DNA of 45,292 nt from Butyricimonas sp. Marseille-P3923 (GCF_900184685.1 NZ_FXXL01000002.1:1-45292), one strand, 5' to 3'; positions 35,257-43,801 are shown, counted from the stretch's first letter. Program-made: numbers and translations. Notes: a model not told the origin generated them from the sequence alone.

Positions 35257-36272
35257 TAGAATTTGGTTCTGATTTTCATGTGATAGATAATTTCCACGGG
35301 GAAAAATCTATCGTAAACTTTTATCCTAATTCCCAATTTTTAGCGGATGGAAGACAATGTATACTCTGGCTTATTGATTATTTTAAGTGGAAACGCATTT
35401 GGATGCCGGCCTATTTCTGCTATGAGGTTGTAGATACGATAAAGAATAGTCCAGTTGAAGTTGTCTTTTATGAAGATTCGCCTTTGGCTAACGATACATC
35501 CTTGATATCTAAAATAGACTTCAAAAAAGGTGATGTTTTATTAAGGGTAAATTTTTTCGGACTTCGGGGTTTTAGAAGTAACGTTGACATACCTGTTCCT
35601 GTAATAGAAGATCATTCGCACGATTTAATTGGAGAGTGGGCACAAAAAAGTGATGCAGATTGGTGTATCGCTTCTTTGAGAAAGACGATTCCTATTCCGG
35701 AGGGGGGGATTTTATGGTCACCGAAAGGATTCTTGGGAGAGAAAATTTTTCAACGTGTTGAAGAGAATGAAAGCCTTGCCCAAAAAAGGTGGCGTGGCAT
35801 GGAATTAAAAAAGTTGTATTTACAGGGGAGCATTGATGATAAGAATTGTTTTAGAAATTTATACTTAGATACTGAGAAAGAATTTGAGCGGCTTCCTGTT
35901 TCTCGTCTGGATGATAGGAGTTTAGAATATATTGCAAGTTTTGATATCGTAACGTGGTATCTTCAAAAATCCGAGAATCAAAAAAATCTTGCCCGTATCG
36001 CCTCAGCTTATTTTAAGATACTTAACACGGAGAATAGTAAATGTAATCCATTTTCATACATCCTTTTATTCGAGGATACAAGAAGACGGGATGAGGTAAG
36101 AGAAAATCTTATAAAACGGCGTGTTTACCCTGCTATATTATGGAACATTTGTGATTCCCAGTCTATTGAGATACAAAATATTGGAGATAAAATTCTTTCT
36201 GTCCATTGTGATGGTAGATACACTGAAAAAGATATAGAGGAATTGAAACAGATAATAGAATCCGTGTTATGA
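35253..36272 (+). CDS. Second divergent PLP-fold (DegT-like) protein
   Basis: 339 aa. Layout as in the protein at 18744: DGRQCILWLI in place of the phosphate-binding loop, D120 in VIEDHSHDL, and K144 in SLRKTIPIPEGG as the probable Schiff-base lysine. Beyond these pieces the two share little, so they are distant paralogues. It overlaps the PglC stop by 4 bases and the FemAB-like gene by 4 bases. It may modify the first sugar or supply an amino-containing acyl group. Function unknown. Confidence 0.62.
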   Translation: MIEFGSDFHVIDNFHGEKSIVNFYPNSQFLADGRQCILWLIDYFKWKRIWMPAYFCYEVVDTIKNSPVEVVFYEDSPLANDTSLISKIDFKKGDVLLRVNFFGLRGFRSNVDIPVPVIEDHSHDLIGEWAQKSDADWCIASLRKTIPIPEGGILWSPKGFLGEKIFQRVEENESLAQKRWRGMELKKLYLQGSIDDKNCFRNLYLDTEKEFERLPVSRLDDRSLEYIASFDIVTWYLQKSENQKNLARIASAYFKILNTENSKCNPFSYILLFEDTRRRDEVRENLIKRRVYPAILWNICDSQSIEIQNIGDKILSVHCDGRYTEKDIEELKQIIESVL

Positions 36273-37330
36273 TAAACATTATTGGCTTGGAACACTCGGA
36301 ACAATGGGACGAGATAGTTAAATCATTTAAAGAATATGATGTATATTATTTAAGCGGTTACGCTAAAGCCTTTCAAATCCACGGGGATGGTATACCAATT
36401 CTTGTTTATGTGGAGAGAAGCGAGTTGCGAGGAATGTGTGTGTATATAAAACGTGAGATTTCTCTTAACAAGCGTTCACGTGTATCTGAAAAAAATCAAA
36501 TATTCGATCTGATTACACCTTACGGATACGGTGGTTTCCTTTTTGACGGGGCAGATAAATCAAAAATTGATGCAATGCTCGTCGAATTACAAGATTACTT
36601 CTTTAAAGAAGGGATCGTTAGTGAGTTTGTTAGATGGCATCCGCTTTTAAATAATGTGGATAGCCTTAGGGGTAAGATTGATATTATTGATTTGGGACAT
36701 ACTATTCATATGGATCTTACTTCTAAAGAAACTATTTGGCAGAATATTACGAGTAAAAATAGAAATACAATTCGGAGAGCGCAAAAATGCGGAATTGTAA
36801 TTCATCATAAACAGGAAAGATATTTCCTTTCAATATTTAAGGAAATCTATAATTCAACCATGCGGAAAGATAATGCTGAAGAATATTATTATTTTGAAGA
36901 TGCATTTTATGATTCCATTCACTCTGATTTGAAAAATAATTACGAATTATTTTATGCGGAGATTGACGGAAAGATTATAGCAATGGCGATAATTCTTTTT
37001 GCTAACCGAAAAATGCATTACCACCTTTCCGGCTCATTGGTAGAGTACCGTAACTTAAATCCTACAAATTTACTTCTTTATGAGGCAGCGTGCTGGGGGG
37101 CTGAACAAGGATTTGAAACTTTTCATCTTGGAGGTGGTTTAGGTGCTTCAAAAGACAACCTGTATAATTTTAAAGCGGCTTTTCATCGTTATGCGGCGAA
37201 TCAATTTTCTATTTCTAAAATGATATATAATCAAGGCGTTTACGATTATTTAGTAAATGAACGTATAAAAGAATCGGATTCTTTTGATACAGGGTCACAT
37301 TTTTTCCCTTTATATAGAAGTGGCAGTTAA
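36269..37330 (+). CDS. FemAB-like / GNAT-6 aminoacyl- or acyltransferase
   Basis: 353 aa. Two GNAT-like halves are suggested. The C-terminal part has the recognisable SGSLVEYRNLNPTNLLLYEA and FHLGGGLGASKDNLYNFKAAF, typical of FemAB/EPS-associated proteins. FemX-type enzymes add amino acids from aminoacyl-tRNA to cell-wall precursors, while EPS relatives are uncharacterised. It overlaps the PLP-fold gene by 4 bases, so the two are probably translated together. It could add an amino acid to a 4-amino sugar; CoA- or ACP-dependent transfer is also possible. Confidence 0.72.
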   Translation: MINIIGLEHSEQWDEIVKSFKEYDVYYLSGYAKAFQIHGDGIPILVYVERSELRGMCVYIKREISLNKRSRVSEKNQIFDLITPYGYGGFLFDGADKSKIDAMLVELQDYFFKEGIVSEFVRWHPLLNNVDSLRGKIDIIDLGHTIHMDLTSKETIWQNITSKNRNTIRRAQKCGIVIHHKQERYFLSIFKEIYNSTMRKDNAEEYYYFEDAFYDSIHSDLKNNYELFYAEIDGKIIAMAIILFANRKMHYHLSGSLVEYRNLNPTNLLLYEAACWGAEQGFETFHLGGGLGASKDNLYNFKAAFHRYAANQFSISKMIYNQGVYDYLVNERIKESDSFDTGSHFFPLYRSGS

Positions 37331-37362
37331 GAAATACATCTCATTTTTCAGAAAAAACTTTG

Positions 37363-37956
37363 ATGGATATTATTCAAGTGGTGAATGTTGTGTTTAATTC
37401 CAATACTTACGTTTTATTGGAAGAGGGGCATGAGTGGTGTTGGTTAGTAGATGTGGGGGATGTAGCTCCGGTGTTGGATGCTATTCCCAAGGGGGGAATG
37501 GTACGGGGAATATTTCTCACGCATACGCATTATGACCATTTATACGGGATTAATCGTTTGGTCGAATTGTTTCCGGATTGTGTTGTATACACTTCGGAAG
37601 CCGGAAAAGAAGGATTATTTTCTGATAAATTGAATTTCTCCAGATATCACGATGACCCCATTTTATTCTCAGGAAACAATTTGTGTGTATTGCATGATAA
37701 TGATGAAATAGAATTATTTCCGGGGGAGTTGTTGACTATAATGGAAACCCCCGGGCACGATAGCAGTTGTTTGACTTACTACACGAAGAAAGTAATATTC
37801 ACGGGAGATTCCTTTATCCCCGGCTTGAAGATTATAACATCTTTTCCTCGTAGTGACAAAGAAGAGGCTGCCCGATCACTACAATTTATTCTAAAGATTG
37901 CAGAAGGTCGAAACCTGTATCCGGGGCATGGGGAGTTTTATATTTTTAATGAATAA
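37363..37956 (+). CDS. Metallo-beta-lactamase-fold hydrolase
   Basis: 197 aa from ATG 37363. A TTG three bases earlier is in frame but unlikely. All zinc motifs are present: LTHTHYDHLYG (H-x-H-x-D-H), METPGHDSSC, FTGDSF and YPGHGEF. There is no signal peptide. The size is that of glyoxalase-II-like thioester hydrolases. In the presence of carrier proteins and KAS III enzymes, a thioesterase function (chain release or proofreading) is plausible but unproved. Confidence 0.82.
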   Translation: MDIIQVVNVVFNSNTYVLLEEGHEWCWLVDVGDVAPVLDAIPKGGMVRGIFLTHTHYDHLYGINRLVELFPDCVVYTSEAGKEGLFSDKLNFSRYHDDPILFSGNNLCVLHDNDEIELFPGELLTIMETPGHDSSCLTYYTKKVIFTGDSFIPGLKIITSFPRSDKEEAARSLQFILKIAEGRNLYPGHGEFYIFNE

Positions 37957-37965
37957 TATATTAGA

Positions 37966-39135
37966 ATGAATTCAAGAATTTGGATGTCTCTTGCCCACAT
38001 GGGGGGAAGAGAACAGGAATTTATACAAGAGGCATTTGACACGAATTGGGTTGTACCGTTAGGTCCAAACGTGAATGCTTTTGAAAAATCTTTGCAGGAT
38101 TTTTTGACAGGAAACGGCGAATCGGGAGATGGGGGCAGAAGTGTTGTGGCGTTGAGTGCGGGAACGGCAGCATTACATTTGGGGTTGATTCTGTTAGGAG
38201 TGAAGATGGGGGATGAGGTAATCTGCCAATCGTTTACCTTTGCGGCATCTGCCAATCCTATTGCCTATCTTGAAGCAAAACCGGTGTTTGTCGATAGTGA
38301 ACCGGATACGTGGAATATGGATCCGGTATTGTTGGAAAAAGCGATTAACGATAGAATTGCCATGACTGGTAAAAAGCCAAAAGCCATTATACCGGTTCAT
38401 TTGTATGGTATGCCCGGAAAAATGGACGAAATACTAGCAATAGCCCGAAAATACGAAATCCCTGTTTTAGAAGATGCGGCAGAGTCACTCGGATCCGAGT
38501 ATAAGGGAAAAAAGTGTGGAATGTTTGGAGAGTATGCGGTACTGTCTTTTAACGGGAATAAAATAATCACGACTTCGGGCGGGGGGGCTTTGGTGTGTCC
38601 TTGTAACGATACTGCCGGGCGGGCGTTATTCTATGCCACGCAAGCAAGGGATAAGGCTCCTCATTATCAGCATTCTTGTATCGGGTATAATTATCGGATG
38701 AGTAATATATGTGCCGGTATAGGGCGGGGACAAATGTTCGTGCTGGAAGAACATATTAATAGAAGACGGGTAATACATGATTTATATGCACATCTGTTTG
38801 AAGGAATGAAAGGTGTGCGTGTGATGAGTCAACCGGAAGGTGGGGATTTTGATTCTAATTACTGGTTGACATGCATCACGGTGAATTCGAATGAAGCAGG
38901 ATTTACGAGAGAAGACGTCCGTTTAGCATTGGACGCGGATAATATCGAGAGCCGACCATTGTGGAAGCCGATGCATTTACAACCCGTGTTTGCAAATGCT
39001 CCATTTTATGGCAATGGAACGAGTGAACATTTGTTCGAGATCGGCTTGTGTCTGCCGTCGGGACCAACGTTGACCGACGAGGATATCGCACGGGTGGTAA
39101 ACGTCATTCGTGATTTACAAAAAACAAATTCTTGA
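37966..39135 (+). CDS. PglE-like UDP-4-keto-sugar 4-aminotransferase
   Basis: 389 aa, close to C. jejuni PglE as I remember it: the N-terminal LAHMGGREQEFIQEAF, SAGTAALHLGLILLGVK (66-82), VLEDAAESLGS with D170, and the Schiff-base lysine K199 in SFNGNKIITTSGGG; GLCLPSGPTLTDEDI near the end also matches. It would aminate UDP-4-keto-6-deoxy-GlcNAc to UDP-4-amino-4,6-dideoxy-GlcNAc. No PglF-type dehydratase or PglD acetyltransferase is in the window. It matches the PglC-type enzyme at 34621 as a supplier of the first sugar. Confidence 0.9.
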   Translation: MNSRIWMSLAHMGGREQEFIQEAFDTNWVVPLGPNVNAFEKSLQDFLTGNGESGDGGRSVVALSAGTAALHLGLILLGVKMGDEVICQSFTFAASANPIAYLEAKPVFVDSEPDTWNMDPVLLEKAINDRIAMTGKKPKAIIPVHLYGMPGKMDEILAIARKYEIPVLEDAAESLGSEYKGKKCGMFGEYAVLSFNGNKIITTSGGGALVCPCNDTAGRALFYATQARDKAPHYQHSCIGYNYRMSNICAGIGRGQMFVLEEHINRRRVIHDLYAHLFEGMKGVRVMSQPEGGDFDSNYWLTCITVNSNEAGFTREDVRLALDADNIESRPLWKPMHLQPVFANAPFYGNGTSEHLFEIGLCLPSGPTLTDEDIARVVNVIRDLQKTNS

Positions 39136-39166
39136 ATTTAGATCAAAAAATAATAATATTGAATAT

Positions 39167-39940
39167 ATGTATACTTGGGGTAGAATTATTTTATTCCTGT
39201 TTGGGGGAATGTTGCTCTTTTCTTGTGGTTCCCGTAAGAAAGTCGTGTATCTGCAGGATGTTGAAGTTAATAAAAGAATAAAGGCAGAGTGTGAATACAA
39301 GACCGTGATTCATACGGATGACTTATTATCTATTATCGTGTCATGTGATGATCTGGAATCGGCATTGCCCTTTAACACGCCAATGATCGGTTTGGGCAGG
39401 GAAGTAAATACCACGACTACCCAACAGATTCCGCGTGGGTATCTGGTAGATAAGAACGGGGAGATTGATTTTCCGGTTTTAGGAAAAATAAAAGTAGAAG
39501 GCATTTCGCGGAATGATTTGGCGGAATTATTAAAAGAGAAGTTGTCGGTCTACTTGAAGAATCCTATCGTGACGATTCAATTCCAGAATTTTAAAGTGAC
39601 CATTTTGGGTGAAGTAAAAAATCCCGGCAGTTATAAAGTCGCTAGTGAACGAGTTTCAATATTAGATGCCCTTGGTATGGCAGGAGATTTGGGGATTAAC
39701 GGTAAACGGAAAAATGTACTGGTGATGCGGGAGCAAGGTGACGAAAAAATCTTTACTCGTGTAGATTTGACATCGAGTGAATTTATCGATTCGCCTTTTT
39801 TCTATTTACAACAGAATGATGTCGTGTACGTGGAACCCAACAAGGGACGGATCGCGGGAGGAAGTGTCAGTGCTTTCTTGCCCTATATATTGTCAAGTAT
39901 GTCGACAATCGTGGCTTTAATTACTTTAATCGTGAAATAG
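39167..39940 (+). CDS. wza: Wza-type polysaccharide export lipoprotein
   Basis: 257 aa from ATG 39167; the longer frame to 39110 runs into the previous gene. The lipobox LLFSC puts the lipidated Cys at residue 20. The Poly_export domain (about 45-140, including GYLVDKNGEIDFPVLGKI) and an SLBB segment (GEVKNPGSYKVASERVSILD) follow, and a C-terminal hydrophobic helix (about 235-257) may span the outer membrane. It forms the outer-membrane channel for the capsule. Downstream spacing to wzc is 24 bases. Confidence 0.93.
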   Translation: MYTWGRIILFLFGGMLLFSCGSRKKVVYLQDVEVNKRIKAECEYKTVIHTDDLLSIIVSCDDLESALPFNTPMIGLGREVNTTTTQQIPRGYLVDKNGEIDFPVLGKIKVEGISRNDLAELLKEKLSVYLKNPIVTIQFQNFKVTILGEVKNPGSYKVASERVSILDALGMAGDLGINGKRKNVLVMREQGDEKIFTRVDLTSSEFIDSPFFYLQQNDVVYVEPNKGRIAGGSVSAFLPYILSSMSTIVALITLIVK

Positions 39941-39964
39941 TGTAAATGAAATCGTGTTAGGTGC

Positions 39965-42316
39965 ATGAAAACGAATAATCAGGAAAACAATTTATTACAG
40001 ACGGAAGAAGAAGAGTATTTTGATCTGCGGGCTTTTTTCTATAAACTTTTGGCACGTTGGTGGTGGTTCGCAATCAGTGTACCTTTGTGTGTGGGATTCG
40101 CCCTGTACATTTGTTTTAGTTCAACTCCGGTATATAAAGTCGGGGCAAAAGTTATGATCAGTGATTCCAAAAAAGGAGAACTGGGAGTGAATCCCATGTT
40201 GAAGGAATTGGGATTTTTGCAAGGGAATATGTTAGTGGAGAATGAGATTGTTGAACTCATGTCCAAAAACTTGGTTATGGATGTGGTGAAAGAGTTGGAA
40301 CTGAACATTGATTATACCCGGAGGAAGATGTTGCGGGATGAGAAATTATATAGAAGTACTCCGATTAAGGTACTGGTAGATATTCCCCGGAATATCAAGG
40401 ACACGACAATCTATGTGATGCTCGAAAGTGCGAATAAAATAAAAGTGTATGATGCTGATAAAAATCTTGCATTCGAAGGGAAATACTCTACAGCCATCCC
40501 GATGGGAGGTTATAATATAGCAATAGAAAAAAGTGACTCTTTGGCTTCGGTAGGCGATGAGATCCGGGTGGATATTATATCATACGAGTCGGCTACAACT
40601 AAATTTCACAAGCAATTGGAAGTTGCTTTGCTTGAGAAAAACACGAGTGCTGTTCAGGTTTTATTGAAAGAAACAAATCCGGAGAAAGGGAAGGATTTTC
40701 TTTACACGATGATTCGTCGTTATAACGAGAACGGGATCGGTGACAAGCAACTTGTTTCAGCTAAAACGGTAGATTTTATCAACGAACGTTTACGGGTGAT
40801 CAACCAAGAATTGGGCGACATTGAAAATGATGCGGAGAGTTTTAAAAAGGCACATCAATTGACTAATATCGCCTCTGATGCGGCGTTCGTGATGGAGCGT
40901 AAAAAAGTCACTGAAGCAGAGTTGTTAAAACTTGAGATGGAGATGGAGGTTGTAAAAAGCGTGAGGGCTTATCTCGAGGGGAATGAAGGAGAAGAGTTTA
41001 GAATATTGCCGGAGCGTTTGGGATTATCAGACGAGGCATTGAATAGTGGAATCAGTAAATACAACGAGTTGGTATTGCGGAGAGGGAAGTTATTGCTGTC
41101 TGCCCGCGAGAGTAATCCAATCGTAACAGGATTGGAAATGCAACTTCGGGAGTTAAAGAAAAGTATTCTCTCGGCTATCGCGAACGTGGAAAAGGGAATG
41201 GATATTAAAATTGCTAATTTAGAGCGGGAAAGCCAGCAAGTGGAGAAAAAATTGACATCTGTACCAACGCAAGAAAAACAATACCGTTCTATCGCTCGTC
41301 AACAAGAATTAAAGGAAAATTTATTCTTGTTCTTGATGCAAAAACGAGAAGAAGCCGAGATCGCTAAATTGATGTATGTGCCTATGGCGAAGATTATTGA
41401 AAATCCGGATCCGGGAGAACGACCGGTTGCACCGAGAAAAATGTTGATCTTGTTATTCGGTATGTTCATGGGGATAGCGTTGCCTGTCGGTGTGTTGTTT
41501 GTGATGGACTTGTGGGATACGAAAGTAAGGGATGCATCGGAAGTGGAGAAAGTTATACATTCACCCCTGCTGGGTACATTGCCTCAGTTACAAGATGGTA
41601 AGACTTCCGTTGATCAGGATGATTTCATGATGTCGGAATCCATGCATTTGATTCGCGAAAATCTGAATTACCTGATCAAACAAAAAGCGATTCCTGTGAT
41701 TATGGTATCGTCCACGATCCCGAGAGAAGGGAAATCTCTGGTTGCGGCTCATTTGGCGAATGCTTACGCTAAGGCCGGTAAAAAAGTAGTGGTTATCGGT
41801 TGTGACTTGCGGAATCCTCGGCTGAACGAGTATTTCAAACGGGAGAATAGAAAAGGTTTGTCTGCTTATCTTGCCGGAATGGAAGATGATCCGGGTAAAA
41901 TCATGGAGAAAGTGGATGATAATCTGTACGTGATATTCGGGGGAACCGTACCGCCGAATCCGACACAGTTGGTTGCCAGTCCCCGGATGGGTGAGTTGCT
42001 GGAACATTTGAAGAAAGAGTTTTCGTATGTCATCATGGATACCCCTCCCTTGGGAATTTTAGCTGACGGTTTCTCGTTGAGCGGGTACGCGGATGCTTGT
42101 GTGTACGTGATTCGGGCAAATGTATTGGACAAAAAAGGATTGCGAGTAATTTCCGATTTGGAGAAAGGAAATCGTTTGGAAAATCTGGGAATCGTGGTGA
42201 ATGGAATCAAGTTGAGTCGCTCTGGAGGCTATGGCTATGGATACGGATACGGTTATGGCTATGGGTACGGTTATGGCTATGGTCAGGAAAATACAAAGAA
42301 GAAGAAGTCGAAATAA
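39965..42316 (+). CDS. wzc: Wzc-type tyrosine autokinase and chain-length regulator
   Basis: 783 aa. A Wzz domain with one transmembrane helix near 35-55, a coiled-coil-rich periplasmic part (about 260-440), a second helix near 485-505, then the BY-kinase: Walker A in PREGKS with K590, Walker A' with D614 in VIGCDLRNP, and Walker B with D692 in YVIMDTPP. The C-terminal tail is nine Gly-Tyr repeats (Y756-Y772) followed by a basic end. It drives synthesis and export by cycles of tyrosine phosphorylation, reversed by the phosphatase encoded next. Confidence 0.95.
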   Translation: MKTNNQENNLLQTEEEEYFDLRAFFYKLLARWWWFAISVPLCVGFALYICFSSTPVYKVGAKVMISDSKKGELGVNPMLKELGFLQGNMLVENEIVELMSKNLVMDVVKELELNIDYTRRKMLRDEKLYRSTPIKVLVDIPRNIKDTTIYVMLESANKIKVYDADKNLAFEGKYSTAIPMGGYNIAIEKSDSLASVGDEIRVDIISYESATTKFHKQLEVALLEKNTSAVQVLLKETNPEKGKDFLYTMIRRYNENGIGDKQLVSAKTVDFINERLRVINQELGDIENDAESFKKAHQLTNIASDAAFVMERKKVTEAELLKLEMEMEVVKSVRAYLEGNEGEEFRILPERLGLSDEALNSGISKYNELVLRRGKLLLSARESNPIVTGLEMQLRELKKSILSAIANVEKGMDIKIANLERESQQVEKKLTSVPTQEKQYRSIARQQELKENLFLFLMQKREEAEIAKLMYVPMAKIIENPDPGERPVAPRKMLILLFGMFMGIALPVGVLFVMDLWDTKVRDASEVEKVIHSPLLGTLPQLQDGKTSVDQDDFMMSESMHLIRENLNYLIKQKAIPVIMVSSTIPREGKSLVAAHLANAYAKAGKKVVVIGCDLRNPRLNEYFKRENRKGLSAYLAGMEDDPGKIMEKVDDNLYVIFGGTVPPNPTQLVASPRMGELLEHLKKEFSYVIMDTPPLGILADGFSLSGYADACVYVIRANVLDKKGLRVISDLEKGNRLENLGIVVNGIKLSRSGGYGYGYGYGYGYGYGYGYGQENTKKKKSK
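42230..42283 (+). repeat. 6-bp tandem repeat encoding the Gly-Tyr tail of Wzc
   Basis: Nine units of the form TAY-GGN give alternating Tyr and Gly at residues 756-772. The unit length is a multiple of three, so copy-number changes add or remove phosphorylatable tyrosines without breaking the frame. The synonymous sites differ between units. Confidence 0.85.
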
Positions 42317-42326
42317 TTTCTTTCCC

Positions 42327-43037
42327 ATGGCTTGGTTTCAAAAAGAGAATAAACAGTATTTTTTTTACGAGCATGATATGCATTCCCATATATTGCCGGG
42401 ATTGGATGATGGCGTGAAGACGATCGAGGAGTCGGTCGCTATCGTGAAAAGGATGTTGGCATTGGGAGTCAGGAGATTTTCTTTTACCCCTCACATCTCT
42501 TTTCCTTCACCCATGAATACCCCGGAGATCATACGGGACAGGTTGGACTTACTAAAGGAATGTCTTTTGAAAGAAGGGATTTCTTTGGATGCGGACGCGG
42601 GGGCGGAATATAAAGTGGGAGAATACATGCTGGAGTTGATCGAGAGGGATAACATCGCTTCGTTTCAAGGAAAAAGAGTTTTGATAGAACATAGTTTTGT
42701 ATCTCCTTCGCCTTCTTTTGAAGAGGTCGTTTTCCGGTTACAGGAGAGAGAATATATCCCGGTGCTGGCTCACCCCGAACGATACCCGTTTTACGCGGGA
42801 TGTATACTGGAACGTGCGAATACGTTGAAAAACAGAGGGTGTAAAATGCAGGTGAATTTGTTGTCCTTTACCGGGTTCTACGGGAAAGAAGCTACGCGTG
42901 GTGCGCAGATACTGTCGGATGCAGGGGTGATAGATTACCTTTCAGGGGATATTCATTCCATGCGACAAATAGAACATTTGGAGAAATTTATGAAATCAAA
43001 GAATTCTGCTTTTTTGTTCAAACGTATGAATACTTAG
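42327..43037 (+). CDS. CpsB/YwqE-like PHP-fold tyrosine phosphatase
   Basis: 236 aa from ATG 42327. An upstream frame to 42231 overlaps the Gly-Tyr repeat of wzc and is not part of the gene. Metal-binding motifs of the PHP family are in place: DMHSHILPGLDDG (17-29), LAHPERY and SGDIHS. It dephosphorylates the tyrosine tail of Wzc at the cytoplasmic face. It starts 10 bases after the wzc stop and is the last gene before the terminator. Confidence 0.92.
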   Translation: MAWFQKENKQYFFYEHDMHSHILPGLDDGVKTIEESVAIVKRMLALGVRRFSFTPHISFPSPMNTPEIIRDRLDLLKECLLKEGISLDADAGAEYKVGEYMLELIERDNIASFQGKRVLIEHSFVSPSPSFEEVVFRLQEREYIPVLAHPERYPFYAGCILERANTLKNRGCKMQVNLLSFTGFYGKEATRGAQILSDAGVIDYLSGDIHSMRQIEHLEKFMKSKNSAFLFKRMNT

Positions 43038-43067
43038 CTTTATTGAAATAATAGATGATTAACAAGG

Positions 43068-43100
43068 AAAACCTCGGGTGAGAAAACCCGAGGTTTTTTT
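43068..43100 (+). terminator. Terminator of the capsule operon
   Basis: A perfect 12-bp stem (43068-43079 with 43086-43097) with loop GAGAAA and a T run after it. It is the strongest terminator in the window and marks the end of the 30-kb locus. Confidence 0.93.
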
Positions 43101-43131
43101 GTGATGTATTTTTTATCGAGAGAATTTAAAT

Positions 43132-43164
43132 ATTTTCCATTGGAAAATTGTTTTATTGGAAAAT
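43132..43164. promoter_or_regulatory. Probable MarR operator overlapping the -33 box
   Basis: ATTTTCCA-T-TGGAAAAT (43132-43148) is a perfect 8-bp inverted repeat, and a third half-site TGGAAAAT is at 43157-43164. The -33 TTG lies at 43148-43150, so a bound protein would block the promoter. The MarR-type regulator in the same operon is the natural candidate. This is inference from position and symmetry. Confidence 0.6.
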
Positions 43165-43178
43165 ATACGATACTTTTG
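43148..43178 (+). promoter_or_regulatory. Bacteroidetes-type promoter of the DUF6132-marR-doxD operon
   Basis: TTG at 43148-43150, a 20-base gap, and TACTTTTG at 43171-43178, an exact TAnnTTTG match. The first start codon is 66 bases after the -7 box. Confidence 0.7.
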
Positions 43179-43244
43179 TATATGTATTTCATTAGAAAAG
43201 TGAATTTATAAATTATGAAGTAATATAAAGCAGGAGGATTGATT

Positions 43245-43451
43245 ATGGCGAAAGTATTTTTCAAACGATATGGTTTAACTTTGTTGGGGGTTTTATTAGG
43301 GGCGTTGGGTGGTTTCTTGTATTGGCGGTTCGTGGGATGCGCGAGCGGGACTTGTCCGATCACGTCCTCACCGCTATATAGTTCTTTGTGGGGAGCCGCG
43401 ATGGGAGGCTTGTTGTTGAGTTTTTTTATCCCAAAAAATAAACGCAATTAG
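43245..43451 (+). CDS. DUF6132-like small membrane protein
   Basis: 68 aa from ATG 43245, preceded by AGGAGG at seven bases, an uncommon strong Shine-Dalgarno for this genome; an in-frame TTG at 43239 overlaps that site. Two membrane helices (about 10-25 and 48-62) flank a loop with CASGTCPITS, two cysteines that could bind metal or react with sulfur species. I recognise it as a family of unknown function. The next gene begins one base after the stop. Confidence 0.75.
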   Translation: MAKVFFKRYGLTLLGVLLGALGGFLYWRFVGCASGTCPITSSPLYSSLWGAAMGGLLLSFFIPKNKRN

Positions 43452-43452
43452 T

Positions 43453-43800
43453 ATGGATACCTTGTGTAAGATACGGGATATGTATCGGGCAATTGCAGAA
43501 TTTGAAGCTCGTTTCGAGAAAGTTTATCAATTGGGTTTGAACGAGGGGATGGTCTTGTGCTGTCTCTCCAGAATGGAAAAACTTTCTTCCGGGGAGATTG
43601 CCGAGCAATTGAATTTAACAAATTCGAATACCTCGAAAGTGATTAAATCCATGGAAAGTAAAGGTTTTATCCGACGAACCATCGGGGATAATGACAAGCG
43701 GCAGATGAATTTTTCCCTGACGTCCGAGGGAGAAATGAAAATTAGGGAAATAGAGGGGGGAAGCATTGAAATACCGGAATTACTAAAAAAACTATTATAA
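43453..43800 (+). CDS. MarR-family transcriptional regulator
   Basis: 115 aa, slightly short for MarR. The winged helix-turn-helix is clear: LSSGEIAEQLNLTNSNTSKVIKSM (recognition helix) and GDNDKRQMNFSLTSEGE as the wing. It lies between the DUF6132 gene and the doxD gene, one base from each, so the three are one operon. It probably represses its own promoter through the palindrome at 43132-43148. The inducer is unknown; a cysteine-bearing N terminus (C5, C36, C37) could make it redox-sensitive. Confidence 0.85.
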   Translation: MDTLCKIRDMYRAIAEFEARFEKVYQLGLNEGMVLCCLSRMEKLSSGEIAEQLNLTNSNTSKVIKSMESKGFIRRTIGDNDKRQMNFSLTSEGEMKIREIEGGSIEIPELLKKLL

Positions 43801-43801
43801 T

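Noticed and set aside
42230-42283. Phase-variable on/off switch through the wzc repeat
   Set aside because: The unit is 6 bp, so copy-number change cannot shift the frame; only graded length change is possible.
42231-42326. Upstream extension of the phosphatase frame into the wzc repeat
   Set aside because: It would read the Gly-Tyr repeat in another frame (Met-Ala/Asp-Thr); the PHP fold begins after ATG 42327.
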